From: CAVRZJ01 sp964594125
GTDB lineage: Bacteria > Acidobacteriota > Thermoanaerobaculia > Thermoanaerobaculales > Thermoanaerobaculaceae
Length of the DNA: 64,000 nucleotides
Direction of reading: 5' to 3'
Assembly (NCBI GenBank): GCA_964594125.1
Contig: CAZQLL010000016.1
Coordinates: 29,821-93,820 of the forward strand
Both the position numbers and the translations under genes were made by a program. Positions 8,693-19,269 of this stretch are shown in pieces; position 1 is the stretch's first letter; each line of letters begins with the position of its first letter. The notes beneath the pieces are model-generated. The model had not been told where the DNA came from, made no database searches, and saw only the letters and a program-made list of their open reading frames with translations.

Positions 8693-9755
8693 ACAGGTAG
8701 GCGCACTCGCGCAGCTCCGGCGCCCTGCCGGCGCGGCAGATCGCGTATCGCGTCTGCGAGTACATGGCGGCCGCTCCGGCCACGCCGTCCCGATTGATCG
8801 CGTACAGCGCGAGGTTGTTCTTCGGGCGGCCTTCGGCGTCCTTCAGGTAGGCGAGCCGGGTGTTGTCGACCACCCGCTTGAGCGTGGCCAGGCACGCCTC
8901 CTCTGGCGGTTTCCCCTGGCGCATGAACTCGACGATGGTGTGCGCGCCGGCGTTGACGATGCAGCTCTCGCCGTGGCCGGTGGCGCCGGCGGTGCCTACC
9001 GCGGGGTCGCAGTACAGGCCGGCGCCGATGATCGGCGAGTCGCCGACACGGCCGGGCAGCTTGAAGAACAGCCCCGACGTGGTGGTGCAGCAGGCGACCC
9101 GGCCGTCCGCCGTCACGGCCGAGAGGTGGATCGTCCCAGACGGACGGAACATCGCGTCGGTGTGCTTGGCGATGAACCACTTGAGGTCGGGGTCCTGGGT
9201 CTCGCGGGGATCCGGCAGCCAGTCGTCGGCGGGGGCGGCGTTCTCCTTCCAGTACAGCCAGATCTTGCGGGCGCGCTCGGTGAGGAGGTTCTCCTCCGGG
9301 AACCCGTGGGCGCGGGCGAACCGCAGAGCGCCTTCCCCGGCCAGCATGATGCGGGTCGTGCGCCGCATGATCTCGAGCGCCACCCGCGACGGGTGCTTGA
9401 TCCGCTCCAGCGCCGCCACCGCGCCGGCGCGCATCGTTTCGCCGTCCATGACGGCGGCGTCGAGCTGCACCACGCCGTCCTCGTTGGGCAGGCCGCCGTA
9501 GCCCACCGTGACGTCGTCGGGGTCGGCCTCGACCACGTTGACGCCGGCCACCGCGGCATCGACGGGGGGCGCGCCGGCAACCATGCGCTCGACTGCGACA
9601 CGCACCGCCTCGACGCCGTTGTGCGAGGCGATGGCCACCGGTGCAAAGCGGTCCTGGGCGGGAGCGGGCGCGGCGTGCAGCAGCGCCGCGGTGGCGGCGG
9701 CGCCGGCGGCAGCCGCGATCATGTCGCGACGCGTCATCTCGGTGGGTTCCGGCAC
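8676..9755 (-). CDS. Exported N4-(beta-N-acetylglucosaminyl)-L-asparaginase-type Ntn hydrolase
   Basis: Self-cleaving Ntn hydrolase of the glycosylasparaginase group, which cleaves GlcNAc-asparagine or beta-aspartyl bonds. The signatures GYGGLPNEDG, LDAAVMDG and GAVAALERIKHP fit this group. The likely nucleophile created by autocleavage is the Thr in PSGTIHLSA (about residue 208). The usual Asp before it is replaced by Gly, as in isoaspartyl peptidases. A twin-arginine-like signal (MTRRDMIAAAAG plus a hydrophobic run ending APAQ) implies export. GTG at 9755 is chosen because AGGAGG lies 6 nt upstream; ATG 9737 is the alternative. It is divergent from the amidohydrolase/methyltransferase pair. 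Confidence 0.85.
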   Translation of the reverse strand: MPEPTEMTRRDMIAAAAGAAATAALLHAAPAPAQDRFAPVAIASHNGVEAVRVAVERMVAGAPPVDAAVAGVNVVEADPDDVTVGYGGLPNEDGVVQLDAAVMDGETMRAGAVAALERIKHPSRVALEIMRRTTRIMLAGEGALRFARAHGFPEENLLTERARKIWLYWKENAAPADDWLPDPRETQDPDLKWFIAKHTDAMFRPSGTIHLSAVTADGRVACCTTTSGLFFKLPGRVGDSPIIGAGLYCDPAVGTAGATGHGESCIVNAGAHTIVEFMRQGKPPEEACLATLKRVVDNTRLAYLKDAEGRPKNNLALYAINRDGVAGAAAMYSQTRYAICRAGRAPELRECAYLFTKRA

Positions 9756-9843
9756 GGGGTCCCTCCTCGCGCGCAGCATAGCGCGCCCGGCGGCGCGGGG
9801 AGGCCCTGTTCCGCGCCGGCGCCGATGGGGCTAGAGTACCGCC

Positions 9844-11508
9844 ATGAACGCACCCCCGCGCTGTCTGCTGCTCGCCGGCCTGCCCTTCGCGCTCGCCTGC
9901 GCCGCCGCGCCGCGCTGCGACCGGCTGCTCGCCGGCGGCGTGGTCCACACCCCGGGAGGCGCCCGCCGCCTCGAGATCGCCGTGGCCGAGGGACGCATCG
10001 TCGGTCTCGTCGAGCCGGGCGGCGCCGCCGTGTGGCGGCGGGCGGCGCGCGAGGTCGTCGACCTCGCCGGCGCCCACGTCTACCCCGGGTTCACCGAGGG
10101 GCACGGACACTTCGCGGGGTACGGCGCGGCGCTCGAGCAGGTCGATCTCGTCGGCGCCGCGAGCCTCGCGGAGGTCATCGCGCGGGTCCGCGAGGCCGCG
10201 GCGCGGACGCCGGCGGGGGAGTGGGTGCGCGGCCGCGGCTGGGACCAGAACGACTGGCCCGAGAGGGAGTTCCCCGATCACGACGCGCTCTCCGCGGCGT
10301 TCCCGGACCACCCGGTGGCGCTGCGCCGGGTGGACGGGCACGCGACGATGGTCAACGCGCGGGCGCTCGCGCTCGCGGGGATCGACGCTGCGACGCCGGA
10401 CCCCCCCGGCGGGCGGATCCTGCGCGACGTACGCGGCAACCCGACCGGGGTGCTCGTCGACGCCGCTACCGAACGCATCGATGCGCTGGCCGCGCGGCCT
10501 GCGCCCGAGGAGATCGAGCGCCGCTTCCTGCTCGCCGGCCGGCGTCTCGCCTCGCTCGGCTACACCGCGATTCACGACGCCGGCACCTCGCGCGCCGAGC
10601 TGGCGGTGCTGCGCGCGATGCAGCGCGCCGGCACGCTGCCGGTCAGGGTCTACGTGATGCTCGACGGCGGCGACGACGAGCTGCTGGCGGCCGAGCTCGC
10701 CGCCGGCCGGTCGCTGTCGCCCGACGGGATGCTCGCGGTGCGGGCGGTCAAGCTGTACGCCGACGGTGCGCTCGGCTCCCGCGGGGCGCTGCTCTCCGAC
10801 CCGTACAGCGACGAGGCGGGCACGCGCGGCCTCGCGGTCACGGCCGAGGAGCGGCTCGCCGAGGTCGTGCGCCGCGCCGGCGCGGCCGGCTTCCAGCCGT
10901 GCACCCACGCGATCGGCGATGCGGCGGTCGCGCGGGTGCTCGCCGTCTACGAACGCACGCTGCCAGCCGGCTCCCGCCTGCGCCCGCGCGTCGAGCACGC
11001 CCAGATCGTTCGCACCGCGGACGTGCCGCGCTTCGCCGCGCTGGGTGCGATCGCCTCGGTGCAGCCGACGCACTGCACCTCCGACATGCCGTGGGCGCCG
11101 CGCCGGCTCGGGCCTGAGCGCACCGCCTGGGCGTACCGCTGGCGCTCGTTCGTGACCGCCGGCGTCCGGCTCTGCCTCGGCTCCGACGTTCCGGTCGAGG
11201 ACCCCGACCCGAGGCTCGGGCTGTGGGCGGCGGTGACACGCCGTACCCCGGCGGGGACACCGCCGGATGGGTGGAACCCGGCGGAGGCGCTGACCGCCGA
11301 TGAGGCGGTTGCGGGTTTCACGACGGGGGCGGCCTTCGCCGCCTTCGAGGAGGCGTGGCGCGGCGTCATCGCGCCGGCGTACGCGGCCGACCTCACCGTC
11401 GTCGACCGCGATCTCGCGGCCGGCGCGCCCGCGGATCTCCTCGCGGCACGGATCTTGCGAACCGTGGTGGCGGGGAGGGATGCGTTCGTGGCGGGAGGCG
11501 CGACGTGA
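9844..11508 (+). CDS. Amidohydrolase 3 (YtcJ-like) family metal hydrolase, probably exported
   Basis: A 554-residue protein of the TIM-barrel amidohydrolase superfamily. The metal-binding HxH appears as EGHGHFAGYG after VYPGFTEG. Further landmarks are the RGWDQNDWPE phrase, KLYADGALGSRGA, HAIGD, and the late catalytic-Asp region LGSDVPVEDPDP. The N-terminus (LLLAGLPFALACAAAP) looks like a signal or weak lipobox. The substrate is unknown; family members hydrolyse N-acyl or amide bonds. Its stop overlaps the next gene by GTGA, so it is co-translated with the isoaspartyl methyltransferase. Confidence 0.85.
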   Translation: MNAPPRCLLLAGLPFALACAAAPRCDRLLAGGVVHTPGGARRLEIAVAEGRIVGLVEPGGAAVWRRAAREVVDLAGAHVYPGFTEGHGHFAGYGAALEQVDLVGAASLAEVIARVREAAARTPAGEWVRGRGWDQNDWPEREFPDHDALSAAFPDHPVALRRVDGHATMVNARALALAGIDAATPDPPGGRILRDVRGNPTGVLVDAATERIDALAARPAPEEIERRFLLAGRRLASLGYTAIHDAGTSRAELAVLRAMQRAGTLPVRVYVMLDGGDDELLAAELAAGRSLSPDGMLAVRAVKLYADGALGSRGALLSDPYSDEAGTRGLAVTAEERLAEVVRRAGAAGFQPCTHAIGDAAVARVLAVYERTLPAGSRLRPRVEHAQIVRTADVPRFAALGAIASVQPTHCTSDMPWAPRRLGPERTAWAYRWRSFVTAGVRLCLGSDVPVEDPDPRLGLWAAVTRRTPAGTPPDGWNPAEALTADEAVAGFTTGAAFAAFEEAWRGVIAPAYAADLTVVDRDLAAGAPADLLAARILRTVVAGRDAFVAGGAT

Positions 11509-12230
11509 GGAGGCTGGCCGTGGCGATGCTGATGGCGCTGGCCGGGGGATTCTCCGCGTCCTGCGGCGGCGACGGCGCCGCAGACCAGGAAGGGCGCTGG
11601 CAGAAGCTGCGCGAGGACATGGTCGCCGGCCAGATCGCCGCCCGCGGGGTGCGCGATGAGCGAGTCCTGCAGGCGATGCGGTCGGTACCGCGCCACCTGT
11701 TCGTACCGGCCGAGGTGCGCGCCGAGGCGTACGACGACCACCCGCTGCCGATCGGCGAGGGCCAGACGATCTCGCAACCGTACATCGTCGGCCTGATGTC
11801 CGAGCTGCTCGCGGTCGGCCCCGGCGACCGCGTGCTCGAGATCGGCACCGGCTCCGGCTACCAGGCCGCGGTGCTGGCGGCGATGGGGTGCGAGGTGTAC
11901 TCGATCGAGATCCGCGCGTCGCTCGCCGCCGCGGCGCAGCTCCTGCTCGACTCTCTGCACCTCGGGCGCGTCCACATCCGCGCCGGCGACGGCTACGGCG
12001 GCTGGCCGGAGGCGGCGCCGTTCGCCGGCGTCGTCGTGACTGCCGCGCCCGAGCGCATCCCCGAGCCGCTGCTCGCGCAGCTCGCGGTCGGCGGCCGCAT
12101 GGTGATCCCGGTCGGCTCCTTCTATCAGCAGCTCAAGGTCCTCACCCGCACCGCCGACGGCTACGACGAGCGCGACGTCATCCCCGTCCGCTTCGTGCCG
12201 ATGACGGGCGAGATCGAGCGCCACCCGTAG
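11505..12230 (+). CDS. pcm: Protein-L-isoaspartate O-methyltransferase with lipoprotein-like signal
   Basis: A 241-residue SAM-dependent methyltransferase that starts repair of isoaspartyl damage in proteins. It has the SAM motif LEIGTGSGYQAAVLA, the PCMT phrases VPRHLFVP and GQTISQPYIVGLM, and the C-terminal VIPVGSFYQQL. The GTG at 11505 follows a GGGAGG element and overlaps the upstream stop. The first 20 residues (MRRLAVAMLMALAGGFSASC, then GGDGAAD) look like a lipoprotein signal. That is unusual, because SAM is a cytosolic cofactor. A later internal start giving a cytosolic form is possible. It converges with aspS across a strong hairpin. Confidence 0.9.
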   Translation: MRRLAVAMLMALAGGFSASCGGDGAADQEGRWQKLREDMVAGQIAARGVRDERVLQAMRSVPRHLFVPAEVRAEAYDDHPLPIGEGQTISQPYIVGLMSELLAVGPGDRVLEIGTGSGYQAAVLAAMGCEVYSIEIRASLAAAAQLLLDSLHLGRVHIRAGDGYGGWPEAAPFAGVVVTAAPERIPEPLLAQLAVGGRMVIPVGSFYQQLKVLTRTADGYDERDVIPVRFVPMTGEIERHP

Positions 12231-12252
12231 CGGCCGCCTGCCGGGCGGCCGC
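12230..12252. terminator. Hairpin between convergent pcm and aspS
   Basis: Perfect 9-bp GC stem (12230-12238 with 12244-12252) and 5-nt loop in a 55-bp gap between convergent genes. No T tract on either strand. A bidirectional 3'-end element is inferred. Confidence 0.5.
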
Positions 12253-12285
12253 CCTGGATCCGCCGGCGCCGTCGACGGCCTCCCG

Positions 12286-14049
<1,764 letters not shown>

Positions 14050-14215
14050 GCTCGCTCCAACGGCTTGCGCCGAGCCGGGATTCTAGCAGCGGCGCTGCCC
14101 TGTCGACTCGCCGGGCGCCTGGCGCGAGCGCGAGCGACGTGACCGAAGTCGAGGCGCGCTCGTGCGGTCGTTCTCCACGATGCGCACAGAAGCAAACCCA
14201 GGTCGAGGAGGAGCG

Positions 14216-15448
14216 ATGAGAGTCTGGCTCGCAGCGATGGTCGCGCTCGTGGTGACCGCCGGCTCGGCGTCGGCCGTGACGCCCGGCAAGGACCTGTTCA
14301 TCCCGTCGGTGGGGCGGCTGAAGGGCGCGTGCACCAAGGGGGTGTGCGCGCAGCTCCGGACGGATGTGTGGGTGTACTGCACGAGCGCCGGCAGCCCGAT
14401 CGTGACGCTGACCTTCCTGCCGCGCGACAGCGAGAACCCTGCGCCGCAGTACACCCACACGTTTCAGTTCGTCGGCGGCCAGACCGTCGAGCTCCTCGAC
14501 ATCTTCCAGACGGTGTGGGGGATCGACGGCGTGGCGGGCGCGCTGCGGGTGACGGCGCAGGACGACGTCGCCGTCACCGCGCGCGTCTACGACGCCAACG
14601 TCCAGACCAACATCGGCACCGGCACCGCGGGTCAGTTCTACGAGGGAATACCGGCCGAACTGGCGCTCGAGCCCGGCGAGAGCACGACCGTCGTCGGCCT
14701 CGCCGAGCAGGGCGGCGTCTGGCGCTCCAACCTCTTGTTCGTCGAGACGACGGGCGGCACGGTGTACCTCTGGCTCGGGCGGATCGACGCCTCCGGGCAG
14801 TCGCTGTTCACCAACAACGGTTACACGGTTCGTGGGTTCGAGGCGAGGCACATCAACCGCGTGCTGCAGTTCCTCGGTGGCAGCGGCACGATGACCAACC
14901 AGCGGGTGCGCGTCTGGGTGCAGTCGAACAGCACCGGCCGACTGCTCGTGGCCGGCTCGCGCATCGACAGCCGAACCGGCGACCCGTTCACCATCGGGAT
15001 GATCGGCGACCCGCTGGCGGCCGAGGTCGACCGCCGCCGGGGGACGTTTATGGGCGCCTTTACAAACCCCGACCCGGCGCTCGTCGACGGCGGGCTCCGT
15101 CTCGAGCTCGAGCGCTCCGGGCTGGTGCGTTTCGCGGGGATGGTCGCCCTCCCGTGCGGCGGGTCCTACGCGGTGCTCGACCTCGGGGGCGAGGTGCCTT
15201 CTGGCACCGCACCGATCGGTCCGGACGGCGGCTTCGGCGGCGTCACCACGGTTTGCCGGTACAACGGCGGCGACGGCACGGCGCTCAGCGTCACCTGGGT
15301 GCTCGGCGGCGTGGTCCACGCCGACGGAACGGTCGCCGGCTCGCTCGAAGCGCTGGCTGCCGGCGGCACCGGCGCCTGGGGATCCTGCAACGGCAGGGTG
15401 GCCCTGCCATACAGCGCGGCGTGGACTGCGCCGCCGGCCGGGGAGTGA
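14216..15448 (+). CDS. Secreted two-module protein of unknown function, paralogue B
   Basis: A 410-residue relative of the protein at 2755. The signal peptide is MRVWLAAMVALVVTAGSASA. Two modules follow, opening with DLFIPSVGRLKG...LRTDVWVYCTS and GVWRSNLLFVETT, with matching GALRVTAQDDVAVTARVYD and RVRVWVQSNSTGRLLVAGS segments. A C-terminal extension of about 120 residues contains Cys pairs (LPCGGSYAVLDLG, TTVCRYNGGDG, GSCNGRVALPYSA). Strong ribosome site GAGGAGGAGCG before ATG 14216; the in-frame ATG at 14162 has none. The LamG/FG-GAP gene starts 5 nt after its stop, so they form an operon. Function unknown; both products appear extracytoplasmic. Confidence 0.82.
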   Translation: MRVWLAAMVALVVTAGSASAVTPGKDLFIPSVGRLKGACTKGVCAQLRTDVWVYCTSAGSPIVTLTFLPRDSENPAPQYTHTFQFVGGQTVELLDIFQTVWGIDGVAGALRVTAQDDVAVTARVYDANVQTNIGTGTAGQFYEGIPAELALEPGESTTVVGLAEQGGVWRSNLLFVETTGGTVYLWLGRIDASGQSLFTNNGYTVRGFEARHINRVLQFLGGSGTMTNQRVRVWVQSNSTGRLLVAGSRIDSRTGDPFTIGMIGDPLAAEVDRRRGTFMGAFTNPDPALVDGGLRLELERSGLVRFAGMVALPCGGSYAVLDLGGEVPSGTAPIGPDGGFGGVTTVCRYNGGDGTALSVTWVLGGVVHADGTVAGSLEALAAGGTGAWGSCNGRVALPYSAAWTAPPAGE

Positions 15449-15453
15449 CAGCG

Positions 15454-17220
15454 ATGCCGGGCGCACGCCTCCTCGCCGCTGTGCTCGGCTTCGCACCGGC
15501 CGTCTGGTGTGCCGCCCTCGCGCCGCCGCCGCAGCGCGTCGCCTGGCAGCTCGACCCGGCCAACGCGCTGACTGCGGGACCGTCGCCGGCAGTCGATTTC
15601 TCTGCCGGCCTCACGATCGAGCTGTGGCTGCTCCTGCACGAGCCGATGGTCGGCGCACACACGCTCCTCGCCTGGTCGAACCCGGACGGCACCGGGGTCG
15701 GCCTCCACGCCCAGCCCGAAGGGAGGCGGCTGATCTACGCCCACAGCGGGCGCGGTGCGGCGTTCACGCGCATCGACTCGACCGTCCCGCTCGAGGTGGG
15801 GCGATGGACGCACGTTGCGGTCACCGCCGGTCCCGGATTGGCGCATCTCCACCACGATGGTGTCGTGGTGGCATCGCACGAGGACCCCGCCATCGGCGTC
15901 CCCGTCGACGTCTCGAGCGTTCCCCTGTCCGTCACCAGTCTGCGCGGCGCGATCCGCCAGCTCCGCGTGTGGTCGCGACCGCTCACCGCAGTCGAGGTCG
16001 CGCAGTGGGCGCAGACCGCGGCGACCGGCGGCGAGCCGGGGCTCCTCGCCGCCTAGCCGTGCGACGACGGCTTCGGCCGCACGGCGCGCGACCTCGGCCC
16101 GCACGGGCTGCCGCTGGTCGTGGTGCCCGGACGCAACGGCGGCCACCCCCAGTGGGTGCGGACCGCGATCCTCGAGCAGCCCTATTTCGCCGGGCATGTG
16201 CAGGAGATCGACCGCGAGCCCCACCAGGGGCAGGCTGATCGACCTCGACCTCGACGGTGACCTCGACCTGCTGAGCTGGTCGGTGGACTACTCCAGCTTC
16301 GAGCCGCAACCGCTGCGCGCCTGGAGGAACGGCGGGGGCGGCCAGTTCACGGACGCCACCGCCGCGCACATCACGCCACCGGGCGCGGCGCTCGAGGCGT
16401 ACATCGAGCTCGCGGCGGCGGACTTCGACGGCGACGGCCGCGACGACCTGCTGGGTGCGGACTACGGTGCCGACCTGCCGCCGTACCCGGGTGGGCAGCC
16501 TCGCCTGCTGATGCGGCGGCCCGACGGCGGTCTGACCGACGAAACCACATCGCGGCTCCCCGTTGTGCGCCTGGGCTCGTTCCGAGCGCTCACCGGCGAC
16601 CTCGACGGCGCCGGCGACGTCGACGCGTGCCTGCCGCAGTACCGGAGCGCGGCGCCGGCGGTGCTGCTCAACGACGGCGCCGGGCACCTCGCACTTGCCG
16701 ACGGGCGGCTGCCCGACGCCACTAGCGTGGGCTACACGCAAGGGGCGGTGCTCGACGCCGACGGCGACGGCGACCTCGACCTCTACCTCGGCTACCAGGG
16801 CCACATCAACGCCAACTCCGCCGACATCGGACGCGACCACCTCCTCACCCTCGAGGCGGTGCGCCCGCTCGACATCGCCACCTGGGGCGACCTCTCGCTC
16901 GGCATGGCGCCCGGCGAGATCGACGTCGGCACCGGCGCCGCGCGGCGTGCGCGGGTCGTGGTGATGCGCGGCGGCTTCCCGGGGCCGATCGCGCTCGAGG
17001 CTGCCGCCGACGCGCCGGGGCTGTCGGTGTCGCTCACCGACGCCGAACTCAGCGGGGACGAGCCGGCGGAGCTGGTGGTCACCGCCGCCGCCAACGCCCC
17101 CCGGGGGAGCGCCGCGTGCGGGTCACCGCGCGCTCGGGCGACGCCGTCCACGTCACCGAGCTGTTCGTGCACGTCCATCGCACCCTCGGCATCCGGGCGC
17201 GGCGCGGCGGCGGGTCGTGA
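15454..17220 (+). pseudogene. Secreted LamG/FG-GAP (VCBS) repeat protein, disrupted by one stop and two frameshifts
   Basis: Signal peptide, then a LamG/concanavalin-like domain (about residues 25-195), then FG-GAP/VCBS calcium-type repeats (IDLDLDGDLDLL, ADFDGDGRDDLL, TGDLDGAGDVDA, VLDADGDGDLDLYL) and a short C-terminal tail. The reading frame is broken three times: TAG at 16054-16056, where the context LLAA*PCDDGFG calls for a Trp codon; a +1 shift at the G4 run 16227-16230; and a -1 shift at the C6G5 run 17097-17107. The shifts cancel, and the whole span is 589 codons ending at TGA 17218. Either a recent pseudogene or sequence errors at homopolymers plus one real nonsense change. It sits in an operon with the secreted protein upstream. 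Confidence 0.85.
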
Positions 17221-17402
17221 TGTAGAAAAGCGGGGGCGTCCTACGAGGGCTGGGAAGTGAATAGGCACCCGCTCTCGGGCGCCGCGACACGGTCACCTCG
17301 AACCCATGCCGGGTCGCCGCAGGAGGCCGCGTCGGCCTGGCTGGACAGGTTCACGAACGCGGGAATTCTCCCGATTCGGCTTTTCGCCTACGTGATAGCA
17401 TC

Positions 17403-17822
17403 GTGGCGATGAGCGGCAGGATTCCTGGCGAACGCGCGGACCTCATGGCGGCGCTGCGCACCGCGCTGTCGGACGCCCGATTCGCCTACGTCTACGGCTC
17501 GCTGCTGACGTCGGGGTTCAACGACGAGAGCGACGTCGACGTCGGAGCCGATTTCGGTCATCGCCTCGGCTTCGATGAACTTGACGAGGTACGCCACCGC
17601 TGCACCGAGGCGACCGGCAGGGACGTCGACCTCGTGGACCTCTACGCCGCTGACCCGATCATCCGCATGCAGATCGTGCGCTACGGCGAGCCCGTCGTCG
17701 TCAACGACCGCACGGCGGCGGCGACGTTCGCCATGCGGGCGGTGGGTGAGTATCTGGACCTCAAGATCGACCGGCGAGCCGTCGAGGCGGCGATGCGGGA
17801 GCCCCATGCGGCCGGCCGCTGA
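17403..17822 (+). CDS. mntA: MntA-type minimal nucleotidyltransferase antitoxin
   Basis: A small nucleotidyltransferase (139 residues from GTG 17403, 137 from ATG 17409). It carries the exact GSX10DXD motif (YGSLLTSGFNDESDVDVG), which binds ATP and metal. In the described MntA-HepT (type VII) system, MntA adds AMP to a tyrosine in HepT and silences it. The downstream HEPN gene overlaps it by 17 nt, and its product has the matching RX4HXY motif. Neither start has a clear ribosome site. Context and both motifs make a toxin-antitoxin role likely. Confidence 0.88.
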   Translation: MAMSGRIPGERADLMAALRTALSDARFAYVYGSLLTSGFNDESDVDVGADFGHRLGFDELDEVRHRCTEATGRDVDLVDLYAADPIIRMQIVRYGEPVVVNDRTAAATFAMRAVGEYLDLKIDRRAVEAAMREPHAAGR

Positions 17823-18231
17823 CCCGGACATCGTACTCGCCAAAGTGTCGACGGTGCGCGCGTGCGTGGCCACCATCCGCTCGTTTCACGAGCCCGGCTG
17901 CTCGCTGCAGGCATGGCTGGTCATGGATCTCACCGTGCTCAACCTGCAGCGCGCCGCGCAGGCGTGCCTCGACGTGGCCAACCACCTCATCACTGCCAAC
18001 CGCTGGGAGCTGCCCCGCAGTGCCGGTCACGCCTTCGAGGTACTCCGTGACCACCAGGTCATCGCGCCCGACCTCGCCCAGGTGATGGCGAGGGTGATGG
18101 GCTTTCGCAACATCGCCGTCCACGACTACGCGAAGCTGTCCCACGAGATCGTGGAGGGCATCGCCCGGGACCGGCTCGTCGATCTCGAGCGCTTCGCCGA
18201 CACTGTCGCGGCGCTGGCGCCGAGCGGCTGA
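17806..18231 (+). CDS. hepT: HepT-type HEPN toxin (RX4HXY RNase)
   Basis: A 141-residue HEPN protein. It contains the catalytic and modification motif RNIAVHDY, an exact RX4HXY. The Arg and His form the RNase site; the Tyr is the residue AMPylated by MntA in characterised systems. The flanking phrases LNLQRAAQACLDVANHLI and VMGFRNIAVHDY are typical of the HepT-like subgroup (DUF86). ATG 17806 lies inside the 3' end of the antitoxin gene, so translation is probably coupled. It is the partner of the gene at 17403 and an independent module from the pair at 18392-19128. Confidence 0.88.
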   Translation: MRPAADPDIVLAKVSTVRACVATIRSFHEPGCSLQAWLVMDLTVLNLQRAAQACLDVANHLITANRWELPRSAGHAFEVLRDHQVIAPDLAQVMARVMGFRNIAVHDYAKLSHEIVEGIARDRLVDLERFADTVAALAPSG

Positions 18232-18391
18232 TTCCGGATCGGCTTCTGTCGTAGAGTGTTGGCTGAATGGACCGACGCCGACCGGCGATGTGGGTGCGCG
18301 CTTGGGTGCGCTCTGCTGGCGCGGACCGCCGTGCCGGTGAGACCATCGATGACGTCAGACCGGTAGGAGCCCCTTCGTCGCCGGTGCCGAG

Positions 18392-18799
18392 TCAGAGCCC
18401 TTCCAGCATGCCCGCAAGCAGCTCCCTGGCGCGCTGACAGAACGCCTGCGCGGCTGCCAGCTCCTCGGTCAGGGCGCTCTCGTCGAGGACGAACTCGCCG
18501 CCGTAGTCGGCCTCCTCTCGAAACTTCTGGAGCCGGGCGACCACACGGTTCCAGCGGGTTTCCATGCGCCCAGGGCGGATGTAGTGCGTGTTCAGGAGGT
18601 GCTGCACCCCCTCGTGGGTTCGCGGCTCGAGCCCTTCGGCGAACAGCAGAGCTCTGGCCGCGTGGAACGCCGCGTAGTACACCCGGGTCATCGCAGGACG
18701 AAAGAGCCTGGCCTCTCCAAGCGTCCGAGCCGCGGCGAGCTCCTCGTCGCTCCTGGCCAGCGCTTCGATCGCAGCCGTCCGTCGGTTCTCACCGGTCAT
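18392..18799 (-). CDS. HEPN domain protein, UPF0332 type
   Basis: A 135-residue helical HEPN protein of the PF05168/UPF0332 type. The hallmark stretch is RVYYAAFHAARALLFAEG followed by EPRTHEGV. It lacks the RX4HXY motif of the HepT encoded 160 bp away, so the two modules are not simple duplicates. ATG 18799 overlaps the stop of the upstream nucleotidyltransferase by ATGA, giving an MNT-HEPN operon on the minus strand. Such pairs are treated as toxin-antitoxin or defence modules; which partner is toxic here is not shown. Confidence 0.82.
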   Translation of the reverse strand: MTGENRRTAAIEALARSDEELAAARTLGEARLFRPAMTRVYYAAFHAARALLFAEGLEPRTHEGVQHLLNTHYIRPGRMETRWNRVVARLQKFREEADYGGEFVLDESALTEELAAAQAFCQRARELLAGMLEGL

Positions 18800-19128
18800 A
18801 GGACTGCTCCGTCCCGGGCGATGTCGAGAGCCAGCCGTCGCTCTTGCCGTCTCAGGGTCTCGAGGCGGTCCTCCGACAGCACTGTGGGAGACAGGAGCAC
18901 CGATCGTTCGGTGAGCTCATCGGCTGCCAGCTCGGCTGCGGTGATTGCGTCCTGCCTGTCGACCGTGTCGAGGACGACGAGGACGTCCACGTCCGAGTCC
19001 CAACGGGCCTCGCCGCGAGCCATCGAGCCGAAGACGACCAGACGCCGCAGCCGCGGTCCGAACGCTTCGCCCATCCGCGTGCGATAGCTCGCAAGCGCCT
19101 GCTCGACCGAAGGCGGAAACCTTCCCAT
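18796..19128 (-). CDS. Minimal nucleotidyltransferase, partner of UPF0332 HEPN protein
   Basis: A 110-residue MNT-fold protein with the GSX10DXD active site (FGSMARGEARWDSDVDVLV), preceded by a helical segment (VEQALASYRTRMGEAFG). ATG 19128 is chosen because it begins the conserved domain; a longer in-frame reading upstream is low-complexity. The gene ends in an ATGA overlap with the HEPN gene. Likely antitoxin or modifying enzyme of the pair by analogy with MntA. The two HEPN/MNT modules face each other tail to tail across 160 bp. Confidence 0.82.
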   Translation of the reverse strand: MGRFPPSVEQALASYRTRMGEAFGPRLRRLVVFGSMARGEARWDSDVDVLVVLDTVDRQDAITAAELAADELTERSVLLSPTVLSEDRLETLRRQERRLALDIARDGAVL

Positions 19129-19269
19129 TGCTTCATTCTCGTCCCGACCTCGATGGAGTGCAACTCGGCCGGCCGTGGCAGGCTGGCCAGCCGGCGCGTG
19201 CGCGTGACGGCGCCGAGGCCGCGGCGCTGACGGCAAGCGATTGAGCGCCTGCAGCGGCGCCAGGCGATC

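Noticed and set aside
17209..17402. Possible mobile-element boundary next to the HEPN/MNT patch
   Set aside because: No transposase, inverted ends or target duplication could be seen; only the disrupted genes on either side hint at turnover.
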